Shown here in pieces: positions 44,801-51,766 of a stretch of 64,000 nucleotides of DNA (position 1 is its first letter; the number at the start of each line of letters is the position of its first letter). Under the pieces are notes generated by a model. That model was not told where the DNA came from, made no database searches, and was given only the letters and a program-made list of their open reading frames with translations. The stretch lies in assembly GCF_003002025.1 (NCBI RefSeq), contig NZ_PVZB01000021.1:90168-154167 (forward strand), written 5' to 3'. A program made the position numbers and the translations under genes. The stretch is from Paraburkholderia sp. BL25I1N1 (GTDB lineage Bacteria > Pseudomonadota > Gammaproteobacteria > Burkholderiales > Burkholderiaceae).

Positions 44801-46053
44801 ATGCGGACGCGTGGCGCGCGCTGATTGCGCAGATGCGCAGTAAAGAGGCGCCCGCCCCCGCTGCGGCGACGCCGGTCGCGCCGAACCCGACCGTCACCCA
44901 ATTCCTGCCGAGCCGGTTCGCGCTGCACGTCGGCACGCTGACGCTGCTCAAGCGCCATTGGGACAGTGTGATCGTCGGCGCGTCGCATGCGGACCGCGCG
45001 TGGCAGGCGAACATCGCTTCGAACCAGGTGTCGGGCCACGTGTCGTGGCTGCCGGGCGCGACGAAAGAATCGCCAGGCACGCTGCAGGCGCGCTTCGCCC
45101 GCCTGGTGATTCCGTCGGCCACCGACAAGGACCTGCTCGGCCAGGCGATCTCGGCGCCGGCGCAGAACATGCCGTCTATCGATCTGGTGGTCAACGAGTT
45201 GATCGTGCGCGACCGCAACATCGGCCGCCTCGAAGTCGACGCGCACAACTTCGACGAAGACGGCGTGCCGGTCTGGCAACTCGACAAGCTCGACATCACG
45301 AACTCCGCCGCGACGCTCACCGCAACCGCGAACTGGCGCACTTCGACCGAACTCGGCAACAGCGCCGGCGAAGCCACGCCGCGCCGCACCGTGTTCGATT
45401 TCAAGCTCGACATCAAGGACGCCGGCGCGTTGCTCGAGCGCTTCGGTCAACCGCGCACGCTCAAGGCAGGCGCCGGCTCGCTGTCGGGCAAGGTGGTGTG
45501 GCAAGGCGGCCCGACCAGGATCGACTATCCGACCTTCAACGGCAATCTGGCCGTCGATCTGCGCCACGGTCAGATTCTCAAGGTCGATCCAGGCGTCGCC
45601 AAGCTGCTGGGCGTGCTGAGCCTGCAAAGCCTCGCTCGCTTCGCGACGCTGAATTTCCACGACGTGATCGGCGAAGGTTTGCCGTTCGAACATGTCACCG
45701 GCACCGCGCAGATTCGCAACGGCATTGGCCGCACCGAGAACTTCGAGTTGGTGACCGCGCCGGCGCGCGCCGAAATGAAGGGCTCGGTCGATCTCGCTCA
45801 GGAGACCCAGGATCTGCGGGTGCATGTCGTACCGACCATCAGCGCCGGCGCCGGCGTGATCGCGGCGGCGGTCATCAATCCGCTGCTCGGACTGGGCGCG
45901 CTGGTGGCCGATGTTGCCTTCAGCCAGACCGTCTCGCATGCGTTCGCGCGCGACTACGCCATCACCGGTTCGTGGTCGAAACCGCACGTTGAGCGGGTGA
46001 AGAGCGATCGCGGTAAGATGGACGCTCCGGCTTCGACCGTGGAGGCGAACTGA
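41863..46053 (+). CDS. yhdP: AsmA-like inner-membrane lipid transport protein YhdP
   Basis: Very large (about 1396 aa) DUF3971/AsmA-2 protein with one N-terminal membrane helix (HVVLVLALVLYFIAMGLLLGL, about residues 25-45). The rest is a long periplasmic beta-rich repeat structure, ending in an AsmA_2 region (FDLKLDIKDAGALLERFGQP, GSLSGKVVWQGGP, VAKLLGVLSLQSLARF). In E. coli YhdP, TamB and YdbH form bridges moving phospholipid to the outer membrane. The ATG at 41863 (MSERNESADPHE) is chosen; 32 more open codons lie upstream. Followed by the amidase gene. Confidence 0.93.
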   Translation: MSERNESADPHETVQVRPVSGSDHVVLRRILHVVLVLALVLYFIAMGLLLGLRYVVLPRVDSFRPRIEATVSEKLHTQFTIGKLAPHWSGFQPGLDVTDLVIRDHEGKAALTIPHATATLSWRSLWQFHPALSSLIVDQPDVLVSRSSDGVLSVAGVPVPTRHSGNDTLSTWLLRQQAIVVRGGALRWRDAQHDAPELALRDIRIAILNDGYDHRLALQAPADGQVLHGPLDFRTRFKHAPLSAIGKPINWTGQVYVSTGPVDLPTLARYVNFPIETFAGRIDNAIWIDFADGRMTSAGGQLAGTDVALRVRPTQPKLLVPVANFSWRLEADQSDYKLQLTDLRAELGQPPLDDGTPLTRTLAFATLNGRYRTASQQHGQLVSVSGDRVDLGILAEFSRALPLPRRLLNNLVRFSPRGLVANYVIEVERGKPESGEAGSDRYPSGAEPIEHYRFKGDLQGISVAAQEPPPGLTLRNHPRAGIPGIENLWGKVDADETRGTALLDTSNVAITLPGVFDDPRLKLDYLHGRADWTITPKKPGENRPAFTVKLADFGVSNADVAATASADYSNPGHGRGSLDLKADFQRAQVARIVRYLPTSISEKLRIYLGHGLQAGMSHGATIEIHGDLTKFPYSRDPDAGLFHIVAPFKGGKFDPTPFPPRKMRNGTPNVWPALDGIDGVFELKQNVLRFDIDRAHYKQVALMGVSGRIDDLGTRASSLVIKGDAHGPLADMLDYVNASSLGIMAKHETEKVRAEGPASLALQLTVPRTPKPHVAVEGAVGFQNNRLSVDNAPPLSQLKGKVHFTEHTAQVDRLSGQFLGGDLHANGGLKQDGTYALDLGGHIAVDAARGLNLHGPAAQVLTRMSGSAPYALNVRGAKGRLPEVRANSDLTGLALDFPAPFNKPVGTPMPLRFAVSPSATPGEAGLQRADLTFGPVAATYLLRYQPKTAPTVVRGAVGVNKPADLPSEGVIAAVDLDTFDADAWRALIAQMRSKEAPAPAAATPVAPNPTVTQFLPSRFALHVGTLTLLKRHWDSVIVGASHADRAWQANIASNQVSGHVSWLPGATKESPGTLQARFARLVIPSATDKDLLGQAISAPAQNMPSIDLVVNELIVRDRNIGRLEVDAHNFDEDGVPVWQLDKLDITNSAATLTATANWRTSTELGNSAGEATPRRTVFDFKLDIKDAGALLERFGQPRTLKAGAGSLSGKVVWQGGPTRIDYPTFNGNLAVDLRHGQILKVDPGVAKLLGVLSLQSLARFATLNFHDVIGEGLPFEHVTGTAQIRNGIGRTENFELVTAPARAEMKGSVDLAQETQDLRVHVVPTISAGAGVIAAAVINPLLGLGALVADVAFSQTVSHAFARDYAITGSWSKPHVERVKSDRGKMDAPASTVEAN

Positions 46054-46182
46054 GCCTGTATCCGGCCCTTTGTTTAGTCGGACGGGCGCCGTGGCGCGCC
46101 GGCGGCCCTAGCCAGCCTTGAACGACGTAAGCGGCGTCAGCGGTTCGCGCCGCCGTCTTGCCGGGAGTTTTTCGAAACGCTC

Positions 46183-47034
46183 ATGAGCGAAACACACGTC
46201 TCTTCAACCGTCTCCAGCGGTTCTCTGGAAAGCGCTTTCCGTGTCGCCGCGCTGCAAATGGTGAGCACACCGGATCGCGAGCGCAATCTGGCCGAAGCCG
46301 GGCGCCTCATCGCCGAAGCCGCCGCCGACGGTGCGCAACTCGTCCTGCTGCCTGAATACTTCTGCTTCATGGGCTTCAAGGACACGGACAAGCTGGCCGT
46401 GCGCGAGCCCTATCAGGACGGTCCCATCCAGCGCTTTCTCGCCGACGCCGCGCGCCGCCACCAGGTCTGGGTGATCGGCGGCACGCTGCCGTTGATGTCG
46501 CCCGAGGCCTCGCGCGTGCTGAACACCACGCTGGTGTTCGACCCGCAGGGCAACGAGGCCGCGCGTTACGACAAGATCCATCTGTTCAACTTCGAAAAGG
46601 GCGAGGAATCGTTTGACGAGGCGCGCACCATCTGCCCCGGCGGCGAGGTCCGCACCTTCGAGGCGCCGTTCGGCCGCGTCGGTCTGTCGGTCTGCTACGA
46701 TCTGCGCTTTCCGGAGCTGTACCGGCGCATGGGTGACTGCGCGCTGATCGTGGTGCCGTCGGCGTTCACTTACACCACCGGCCGCGCGCATTGGGAGATG
46801 CTGCTGCGCGCCCGCGCGGTCGAAAACCAGTGTTACGTGCTGGCCGCGGCGCAAGGCGGCAAACATGAAAATGGCCGCCGCACGTGGGGCCATAGCATGC
46901 TGATCGACCCTTGGGGCGAAATCGTCGCGGTACGCGACGAGGGCGCAGGCGTGGTCGCCGGCAATCTCGAGCGTGCGCGGATCGACGAAGTGCGACAGAG
47001 TTTGCCAGCCTGGCGTCATCGCGTGCTCAGTTGA
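46183..47034 (+). CDS. Carbon-nitrogen hydrolase, Nit1/NitFhit family
   Basis: 283-aa nitrilase-superfamily enzyme. The catalytic triad is visible: Glu in LLPEYFCFMG, Lys in ARYDKIHLFNF and Cys in GLSVCYDLRFPELYRRM. This subfamily (Nit1/YafV neighbours) hydrolyses deaminated glutathione, a repair reaction; that assignment is inferred from the motif context and the yhdP-nit-tldD arrangement common in beta- and gammaproteobacteria. ATG 46183; ends 101 bases before tldD. Confidence 0.88.
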   Translation: MSETHVSSTVSSGSLESAFRVAALQMVSTPDRERNLAEAGRLIAEAAADGAQLVLLPEYFCFMGFKDTDKLAVREPYQDGPIQRFLADAARRHQVWVIGGTLPLMSPEASRVLNTTLVFDPQGNEAARYDKIHLFNFEKGEESFDEARTICPGGEVRTFEAPFGRVGLSVCYDLRFPELYRRMGDCALIVVPSAFTYTTGRAHWEMLLRARAVENQCYVLAAAQGGKHENGRRTWGHSMLIDPWGEIVAVRDEGAGVVAGNLERARIDEVRQSLPAWRHRVLS

Positions 47035-47135
47035 TCCAACCTTCGCGTGACATTGAAACTGCGGCGCCTCCGACTCATATAGTGTGTGACAGAGGCGCTA
47101 ACCGAATCCTTCGTATCGAGCAGAACATACTTCGC

Positions 47136-48602
47136 ATGAACATCATCGAACCCGGTATCCGTAATCTCGCCACCGCCAAGGACATCCTCCTGACGCCCTA
47201 CGGTCTCGACGAAGCCCTGCTCACCCGCACGCTCGCCGAAATCTTCACGCACAAGATCGATTACGCGGACCTGTACTTCCAGTACACGCGCAGCGAAGCG
47301 TGGAGTCTCGAAGAAGGCATTGTGAAATCCGGCAGCTTCAGCATCGACCAGGGCGTCGGCGTGCGCGCCGTGTCGGGCGACCGCACGGCTTTCGCCTATT
47401 CGGACGACCTGTCGCCCGAAGCGATCCGCCAGGCGGCCATCGCCACGCGCGCGATCGGCAAGGCTGGCGGCGGCAAGCAGAAGATCAAGGTGGCGTCGTC
47501 GCTGACCGGCATTGCGGGACGCGATCTGTACCTGCCGGCCGATCCGCTGCATTCGCTCGACGCAACCGCAAAGGTCAAACTGCTCGAGCGCATCGAAAAG
47601 ATGGCGCGCGGCCGCGATCCGCGCATCCAGCAAGTCATGGCCGGCCTCGCCGGCGAATACGACGTGGTGCTGGTCGCGCGCAGCGACGGCGGCTTCGCGG
47701 CCGATATTCGTCCGCTGGTGCGCGTGTCGGTCACCGTGATCGCCGAGCAGAACGGCCGCCGCGAAATCGGCAGCGGCGGCGGCGGTGGCCGCTTCGACTA
47801 CGGCTATTTCACCGACGACATACTGTCGGGCTATGTGGACGACGCAGTCCATGCGGCGCTGGTCAACCTCGACGCTCGGCCGGCGCCGGCCGGCGCGATG
47901 ACCGTCGTGCTTGGACCGGGCTGGCCCGGCGTGCTGCTGCACGAAGCGATCGGTCACGGTCTGGAAGGCGACTTCAACCGCAAGGGTTCGTCGGCATTCG
48001 CGGGGCGCATCGGCGAACAGGTCGCCGCCAAGGGCGTCACGGTGGTGGATGACGGCACGCTGCCGAATCGCCGCGGCTCGCTCAATATCGACGACGAAGG
48101 CAATCCGACCCAGTGCACCACGCTGATCGAAGACGGCATTCTGAAGGGCTACATCCAGGACACGCTGAACGCGCGTCTGATGAAGATGCCGGTCACGGGC
48201 AATGCTCGCCGTGAGTCCTACGCGGCGTTGCCGATGCCGCGCATGACCAACACGTACATGCTGAACGGCGACAAGGACCCGCAGGAAATCCTCGCCTCCG
48301 TGAAGAACGGTCTGTATGCGGTGAACTTCGGCGGCGGCCAGGTCGACATCACCAACGGCAAGTTCGTGTTCTCGGCCTCCGAGGCGTACATGATCGAAAA
48401 CGGCAAAGTCACGTACCCGGTGAAGGGCGCGACGCTGATCGGCAGCGGCCCGGAGTCGCTGAAATACGTGACCATGATCGGCAACGACATGAAGCTCGAT
48501 TCGGGCGTCGGCGTGTGCGGCAAGGAAGGCCAAAGCGTGCCGGTGGGCGTCGGTCAACCTACGCTGCGCATTGAGAAGATGACCGTGGGCGGCACCGCCT
48601 GA
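47136..48602 (+). CDS. tldD: Metalloprotease TldD
   Basis: Zinc metalloprotease subunit of about 488 aa that works with TldE/PmbA to degrade unfolded or modified peptides (for example microcin B17 maturation and CcdA decay). The HExxxH zinc motif is LLHEAIGHGLEGDF. The C-terminal GSGPESLKYVTMIGND and GVCGKEGQSVPVGVGQPTLRI segments are family signatures. ATG 47136 (MNIIEPGIRNLA). The pmbA partner is not in this window. A hairpin terminator follows. Confidence 0.95.
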   Translation: MNIIEPGIRNLATAKDILLTPYGLDEALLTRTLAEIFTHKIDYADLYFQYTRSEAWSLEEGIVKSGSFSIDQGVGVRAVSGDRTAFAYSDDLSPEAIRQAAIATRAIGKAGGGKQKIKVASSLTGIAGRDLYLPADPLHSLDATAKVKLLERIEKMARGRDPRIQQVMAGLAGEYDVVLVARSDGGFAADIRPLVRVSVTVIAEQNGRREIGSGGGGGRFDYGYFTDDILSGYVDDAVHAALVNLDARPAPAGAMTVVLGPGWPGVLLHEAIGHGLEGDFNRKGSSAFAGRIGEQVAAKGVTVVDDGTLPNRRGSLNIDDEGNPTQCTTLIEDGILKGYIQDTLNARLMKMPVTGNARRESYAALPMPRMTNTYMLNGDKDPQEILASVKNGLYAVNFGGGQVDITNGKFVFSASEAYMIENGKVTYPVKGATLIGSGPESLKYVTMIGNDMKLDSGVGVCGKEGQSVPVGVGQPTLRIEKMTVGGTA

Positions 48603-48615
48603 ATTCGCAGCAAAC

Positions 48616-48648
48616 GCATACTTCGTGCATACATCGCGCGAAGTATGC
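48616..48648 (+). terminator. Terminator-like hairpin after tldD
   Basis: GCATACTTCG (48616-48625) pairs perfectly with CGAAGTATGC (48639-48648) across a 13-base loop. A TTTT and a further TTTTT follow within 18 bases. Confidence 0.65.
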
Positions 48649-48677
48649 GGATTTTCCGCATTTTTGCACCCCGCAGC

Positions 48678-48706
48678 TTGCAAGCGCCGCCTGCCCGGGT
48701 TATAAA
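48678..48706 (+). promoter_or_regulatory. Sigma70-type promoter of the aroG leader
   Basis: TTGCAA (48678-48683), 17-base spacer, TATAAA (48701-48706). Predicted start near 48713, about 30 bases before the leader-peptide ATG. Confidence 0.75.
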
Positions 48707-48742
48707 GTCACTCACCCTTTTTGACCTGCGACCTCATTCGTC

Positions 48743-48811
48743 ATGTCCGCCAAGTTTTATTTTTACTTTTTTTGGCATCTCAGACCGCTGGCGGATCGAG
48801 AGGGGTGTTAG
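48743..48811 (+). CDS. aroG leader peptide (aromatic attenuator peptide)
   Basis: 22-residue ORF, MSAK then FYFYFFW then HLRPLADREGC, stop TAG. Codons 5-11 are seven aromatic residues in a row (4 Phe, 2 Tyr, 1 Trp). All four Phe codons are TTT, a minority codon in this GC-rich genome. The position between a promoter and an intrinsic terminator, directly ahead of DAHP synthase, matches the leader peptides of attenuated amino-acid operons. No strong ribosome binding site is seen before the ATG, which is the main reservation. Too short to be a normal gene product; its job would be to stall the ribosome when charged tRNA-Phe, tRNA-Tyr or tRNA-Trp is scarce. Confidence 0.85.
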   Translation: MSAKFYFYFFWHLRPLADREGC

Positions 48812-48869
48812 TGCACGCAGGACACCGAGAATTCCCGAAAAACCGCCAGCCAGCCTGGCGGTTTTTTTT
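48746..48869 (+). promoter_or_regulatory. Ribosome-mediated transcription attenuator of aroG
   Basis: Four segments compete. Segment 1, TCCGCCA (48746-48752, in the leader codons just before the aromatic run), pairs with segment 2, TGGCGGA (48789-48795). Segment 2, as GCTGGCGG (48787-48794), also pairs with segment 3, CCGCCAGC (48843-48850). Segment 3, as AACCGCCAG (48841-48849), pairs with segment 4, CTGGCGGTT (48855-48863), followed by T run 48862-48869, an intrinsic terminator. Stalling on aromatic codons would cover segment 1, free 2 to pair with 3 and prevent termination. Pairings are read directly from sequence; the mechanism is inferred. Confidence 0.85.
48841..48869 (+). terminator. 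Attenuator terminator upstream of aroG
   Basis: 9-bp perfect stem AACCGCCAG/CTGGCGGTT with a 5-base loop and eight consecutive T, 30 bases after the leader-peptide stop and 111 bases before aroG. No complete gene ends just upstream except the leader peptide, so its sense is premature termination of aroG. Confidence 0.92.
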
Positions 48870-48980
48870 CGCCTCATGCCTTTGAAACTTTAATTTTGAT
48901 GGTCGTCCGCTCTGGCATTGCTGCTTCATCGCAAACCTGATTGCCCGCGCGAACACGCTACGAACCGATTGGAGAACAAG

Positions 48981-50054
48981 ATGCCCCCGCACAACACCGA
49001 CGATGTCCGCATCCGCGAATTGAAAGAACTCACGCCGCCGGCTCACCTGATCCGTGAATTCGCTTGCGACGAAACGGTGTCCGACGTGATCTACAACTCG
49101 CGGACCGCGATGCATCGCATTCTTCATGGCATGGAAGACCGGCTGATCGTGATCATCGGGCCATGCTCGATCCACGACACGAAAGCGGCGATGGAATACG
49201 CGGGGCGTCTGATCGAGCAGCGCAAGCGCTTCGCCGGCGAGCTGGAAATCGTGATGCGCGTGTACTTCGAAAAGCCGCGCACGACCGTGGGCTGGAAGGG
49301 TCTCATCAATGACCCGCACATGGACAACAGCTTCAAGATCAACGACGGCCTGCGCACCGCGCGCGAGCTGCTGCTGCGCATCAACGAACTCGGCCTGCCG
49401 GCCGGCACCGAATACCTCGACATGATCAGCCCGCAGTACATTGCCGATCTGATCTCGTGGGGTGCGATCGGCGCGCGCACCACCGAATCGCAAGTGCATC
49501 GCGAACTGGCTTCGGGCCTGTCGTGCCCGGTCGGCTTCAAGAACGGCACGGACGGCAATGTGAAGATCGCCGTCGACGCAATCAAGGCCGCTTCGCAGCC
49601 GCACCATTTCCTGTCGGTCACCAAGGGCGGCCACTCGGCGATCGTCTCGACCGCGGGCAATGAGGATTGCCACATCATTCTGCGTGGCGGCAAGACGCCG
49701 AACTACGACGCCGACAGCGTCAACGCCGCGTGCGCGGACATCGGCAAGGCAGGCCTTGCCGCGCGTTTGATGATCGACGCGAGCCACGCGAACAGCTCGA
49801 AGAAGCACGAGAACCAGATTCCGGTGTGCGCGGATATCGGCCGCCAGATTGCTTCGGGCGACGAACGGATTGTCGGCGTGATGGTGGAATCGCATCTGGT
49901 GGCGGGCCGCCAGGATCTGCAGGAAGGCTGCGCGCTGACATACGGCCAGAGCATCACGGACGCGTGCATCGGCTGGGACGAAAGCGTTGCCGTACTCGAA
50001 GGCCTCGCCGACGCGGTCAAGCAACGCCGTGTGGCACGCGGCAGCGGCAACTAA
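48981..50054 (+). CDS. aroG: 3-deoxy-7-phosphoheptulonate synthase (DAHP synthase, class I)
   Basis: Condenses phosphoenolpyruvate and erythrose 4-phosphate, the first step of the shikimate pathway to Phe, Tyr, Trp and chorismate. 357 aa, AroG/AroF/AroH type, with LIVIIGPCSIHD, EKPRTTVGWKGLINDP, the GARTTESQVHRELASGL motif, KNGTDG, and DASHANSSKKH. ATG 48981 follows GGAGAA. The leader upstream contains an attenuator keyed to aromatic codons, and the enzyme class is usually also feedback-inhibited by Phe or Tyr. Ends in its own strong terminator. Confidence 0.98.
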   Translation: MPPHNTDDVRIRELKELTPPAHLIREFACDETVSDVIYNSRTAMHRILHGMEDRLIVIIGPCSIHDTKAAMEYAGRLIEQRKRFAGELEIVMRVYFEKPRTTVGWKGLINDPHMDNSFKINDGLRTARELLLRINELGLPAGTEYLDMISPQYIADLISWGAIGARTTESQVHRELASGLSCPVGFKNGTDGNVKIAVDAIKAASQPHHFLSVTKGGHSAIVSTAGNEDCHIILRGGKTPNYDADSVNAACADIGKAGLAARLMIDASHANSSKKHENQIPVCADIGRQIASGDERIVGVMVESHLVAGRQDLQEGCALTYGQSITDACIGWDESVAVLEGLADAVKQRRVARGSGN

Positions 50055-50088
50055 AAGCCCGCGTTGATTGCAGCAGTGGATACACCGG

Positions 50089-50121
50089 AAAACCCGGCTC
50101 GGTGGATGAGCCGGGTTTTTT
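50089..50121 (+). terminator. Intrinsic terminator of aroG
   Basis: AAAACCCGGCTC (50089-50100), 7-base loop, GAGCCGGGTTTTTT (50108-50121). Strong stem with T run, 34 bases after the aroG stop. Confidence 0.93.
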
Positions 50122-50196
50122 GTTAGCCGAACGGACGAATGGTGCTCCTTTAACCGCCTCTGTACCGTAACAACTCATGGCCGGGTCGAATACGAC

Positions 50197-50234
50197 TTGA
50201 CCGGGGTGAATGTTACGTATAAGATTTTGTACAT
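50197..50234 (+). promoter_or_regulatory. Promoter and possible operator of the toxin-antitoxin pair
   Basis: TTGACC (50197-50202), 17 bases, TAAGAT (50220-50225). An imperfect dyad ATGTTAC (50210-50216) and GTACAT (50229-50234) brackets the -10 box, a place where an HTH antitoxin could autorepress. Confidence 0.55.
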
Positions 50235-50245
50235 GAAAGGTGGCT

Positions 50246-50584
50246 ATGGAGCAGGAAAAAGAAGTTCGCTGGCTAGGCTCCAGCTATCACGATTTACTCG
50301 CCTTTCCCGAAGAGATGCGCCGTCAAGCCGGGTTCCAACTCGGCAAGATTCAGGCAGGCCTCGACCCAGACGACTGGAAACCGTTTGACTCGATCGGCCC
50401 CGGAACGCGCGAGATTCGCCTCAGGGAAGCAGACGGTATTTTTCGCGTCATGTACGTGACCAAGTTTGTGGAAGCGCTGTATGTGCTGCATTGCTTCCAG
50501 AAGAAAACGCAAAAGCTGGGTCCGCACGACAGGAAGATCGCCGAAATGCGGTATCGCGCCATCATTAACGATAGGAAAACTTAA
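50246..50584 (+). CDS. higB: RelE/HigB-type toxin (Gp49-like)
   Basis: 112-aa protein of the phage-derived Gp49-like/HigB family, ribosome-dependent mRNA interferases. The core GTREIRLREADGIFRVMYVTKFVEALYVLHCFQKKTQK matches the family's central strands, with a basic C-terminal helix. ATG 50246 has an AAAGG site 6 bases upstream; a GTG at 50240 is also in frame. Toxin gene first, antitoxin second, separated by 2 bases, the HigBA order. Slightly lower GC than neighbours fits horizontal spread. Catalytic activity is inferred. Confidence 0.88.
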   Translation: MEQEKEVRWLGSSYHDLLAFPEEMRRQAGFQLGKIQAGLDPDDWKPFDSIGPGTREIRLREADGIFRVMYVTKFVEALYVLHCFQKKTQKLGPHDRKIAEMRYRAIINDRKT

Positions 50585-50586
50585 CA

Positions 50587-50919
50587 ATGACGATCGACAC
50601 CAAAATTCGTCACGTCACCAGGCCGGGCGCCAATCTGTTCCTCGAACTCGGCTTTTCCGCTGAAGAGGCAAAGCGCCTGCACGCCGCGTCGCAAAAGCAG
50701 ATCAACGACACGCGGCTGCTCAAGGAGCAGCTCATGACGGAACTGTCCACGTGGATTGAGCAGCATCATCTGAAGCAGGCCGAGGCGGCTGAGATTCTGA
50801 TGGTGTCGCGCCCGCGCGTGTCCGATGTGGTCAACAAGAAGACGACCAAGTTCACCATCGACACGCTGGTGGAAATGATGAGCCGGATCGGCAAGCCGGT
50901 CACGCTGGCGGTCGGCTAA
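50587..50919 (+). CDS. higA: HTH antitoxin of the HigA type
   Basis: 110-aa XRE-like DNA-binding protein. The helix-turn-helix lies at LKQAEAAEILMVSRPRVSDVVNKKTTKFTIDTLVEMMSRIG (about residues 61-101), preceded by a helical N-terminal segment (FSAEEAKRLHAASQKQIND) that probably binds the toxin. Such antitoxins neutralise HigB and repress the operon. Starts 2 bases after the toxin stop with a GGAAAA site. Together they form a type II toxin-antitoxin module beside the aroG terminator. Confidence 0.9.
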   Translation: MTIDTKIRHVTRPGANLFLELGFSAEEAKRLHAASQKQINDTRLLKEQLMTELSTWIEQHHLKQAEAAEILMVSRPRVSDVVNKKTTKFTIDTLVEMMSRIGKPVTLAVG

Positions 50920-50994
50920 CGTGTCGGGCTCGTCACGCGCGTGACGCTGCATGCGTCATCGCGCGGTCATACGTGTATTGGCACCGGCAGGTCT

Positions 50995-51549
50995 TTAGCC
51001 GGCGTTGCGCTCGTGTTGCCAGAGCACGTCGGTGCCGCCGTCCGCACGATTGAGCACGCGCGCGAGCACGAACAGCAGATCGGAAAGCCGGTTTACATAC
51101 TGACGCGGCGCGGCGTTGATGGTCTCGTGCTCACCCAGCGCGACAATCGCCCGTTCGGCCCGGCGGCATACGGTGCGGCACACATGCGCGAGCGAGGCCG
51201 CGCGCGAGCCGCCGGGCAGAATGAACTCCTTCAGCGGCGGCAGAGCCGCGTTGTAGTCGGCAAGCCAGTCGTCGAGTTGGGCGAGTTGCCGGTCGGTGAT
51301 CATCGTGTGGCCAGGAATGCACAGTTCGCCGCCAAGGTCGAACAGGTCATGCTGGATCGCTAGGAGCGCTGCCCGCACGTTGTCCGGCAAGCTTTCACAC
51401 AGCAGCACGCCGAGGTTCGAGTTGAGTTCGTCCACGTCGCCGATCGCGGCAATCCGCGCGCTGTCTTTGCGCACACGGCTGCCGTCGCCGAGACCGGTGG
51501 TGCCGTCGTCGCCCGTGCGGGTCGCGATCTTGCTCAAACGGTTGCCCAT
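50995..51549 (-). CDS. Cob(I)yrinic acid a,c-diamide / ATP:cob(I)alamin adenosyltransferase, PduO type
   Basis: 184-aa PduO-type adenosyltransferase making adenosylcobalamin. The N-terminus LSKIATRTGDDGTTGLGDGSRVRKD is the ATP-binding signature, followed by IQHDLFDLGGELC and the C-terminal RRAERAIVAL and YVNRLSDLLFVLARVLN. ATG 51549 has a GGGAGAAAGC box; two other in-frame starts upstream are less likely. Stands alone, divergent from the FAD dehydrogenase gene. Confidence 0.93.
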   Translation of the reverse strand: MGNRLSKIATRTGDDGTTGLGDGSRVRKDSARIAAIGDVDELNSNLGVLLCESLPDNVRAALLAIQHDLFDLGGELCIPGHTMITDRQLAQLDDWLADYNAALPPLKEFILPGGSRAASLAHVCRTVCRRAERAIVALGEHETINAAPRQYVNRLSDLLFVLARVLNRADGGTDVLWQHERNAG

Positions 51550-51708
51550 GCTTTCTCCCATGCATTCAGTGACGATGCGCCACGCAATCCGCCATGGCCC
51601 GAAGCAGCCTATCGAAGCACCGCGTTTATCCATATTGCGCGCATCATGAAGTCGCCGCCATTATAGAAGCGCGGGCCGGCTGCAACGCCGGCCCGCGGGC
51701 GATCGGCG

Positions 51709-51766
51709 TAAAATGAAACACATGCTGCAAACCAGCACCGCCCCAAATATTAGGAGACATGCGTGA
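51709..51766 (+). promoter_or_regulatory. -10 box and overlapping mini-ORF before the FAD dehydrogenase
   Basis: TAAAAT (51709-51714) is followed 7 bases later by an ATG at 51722. This opens a 14-codon ORF (MLQTSTAPNIRRHA) whose TGA (51764-51766) overlaps the GTG start of the next gene as GTGA. It may be a leaderless upstream peptide coupled to the main gene, or chance. Confidence 0.35.
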
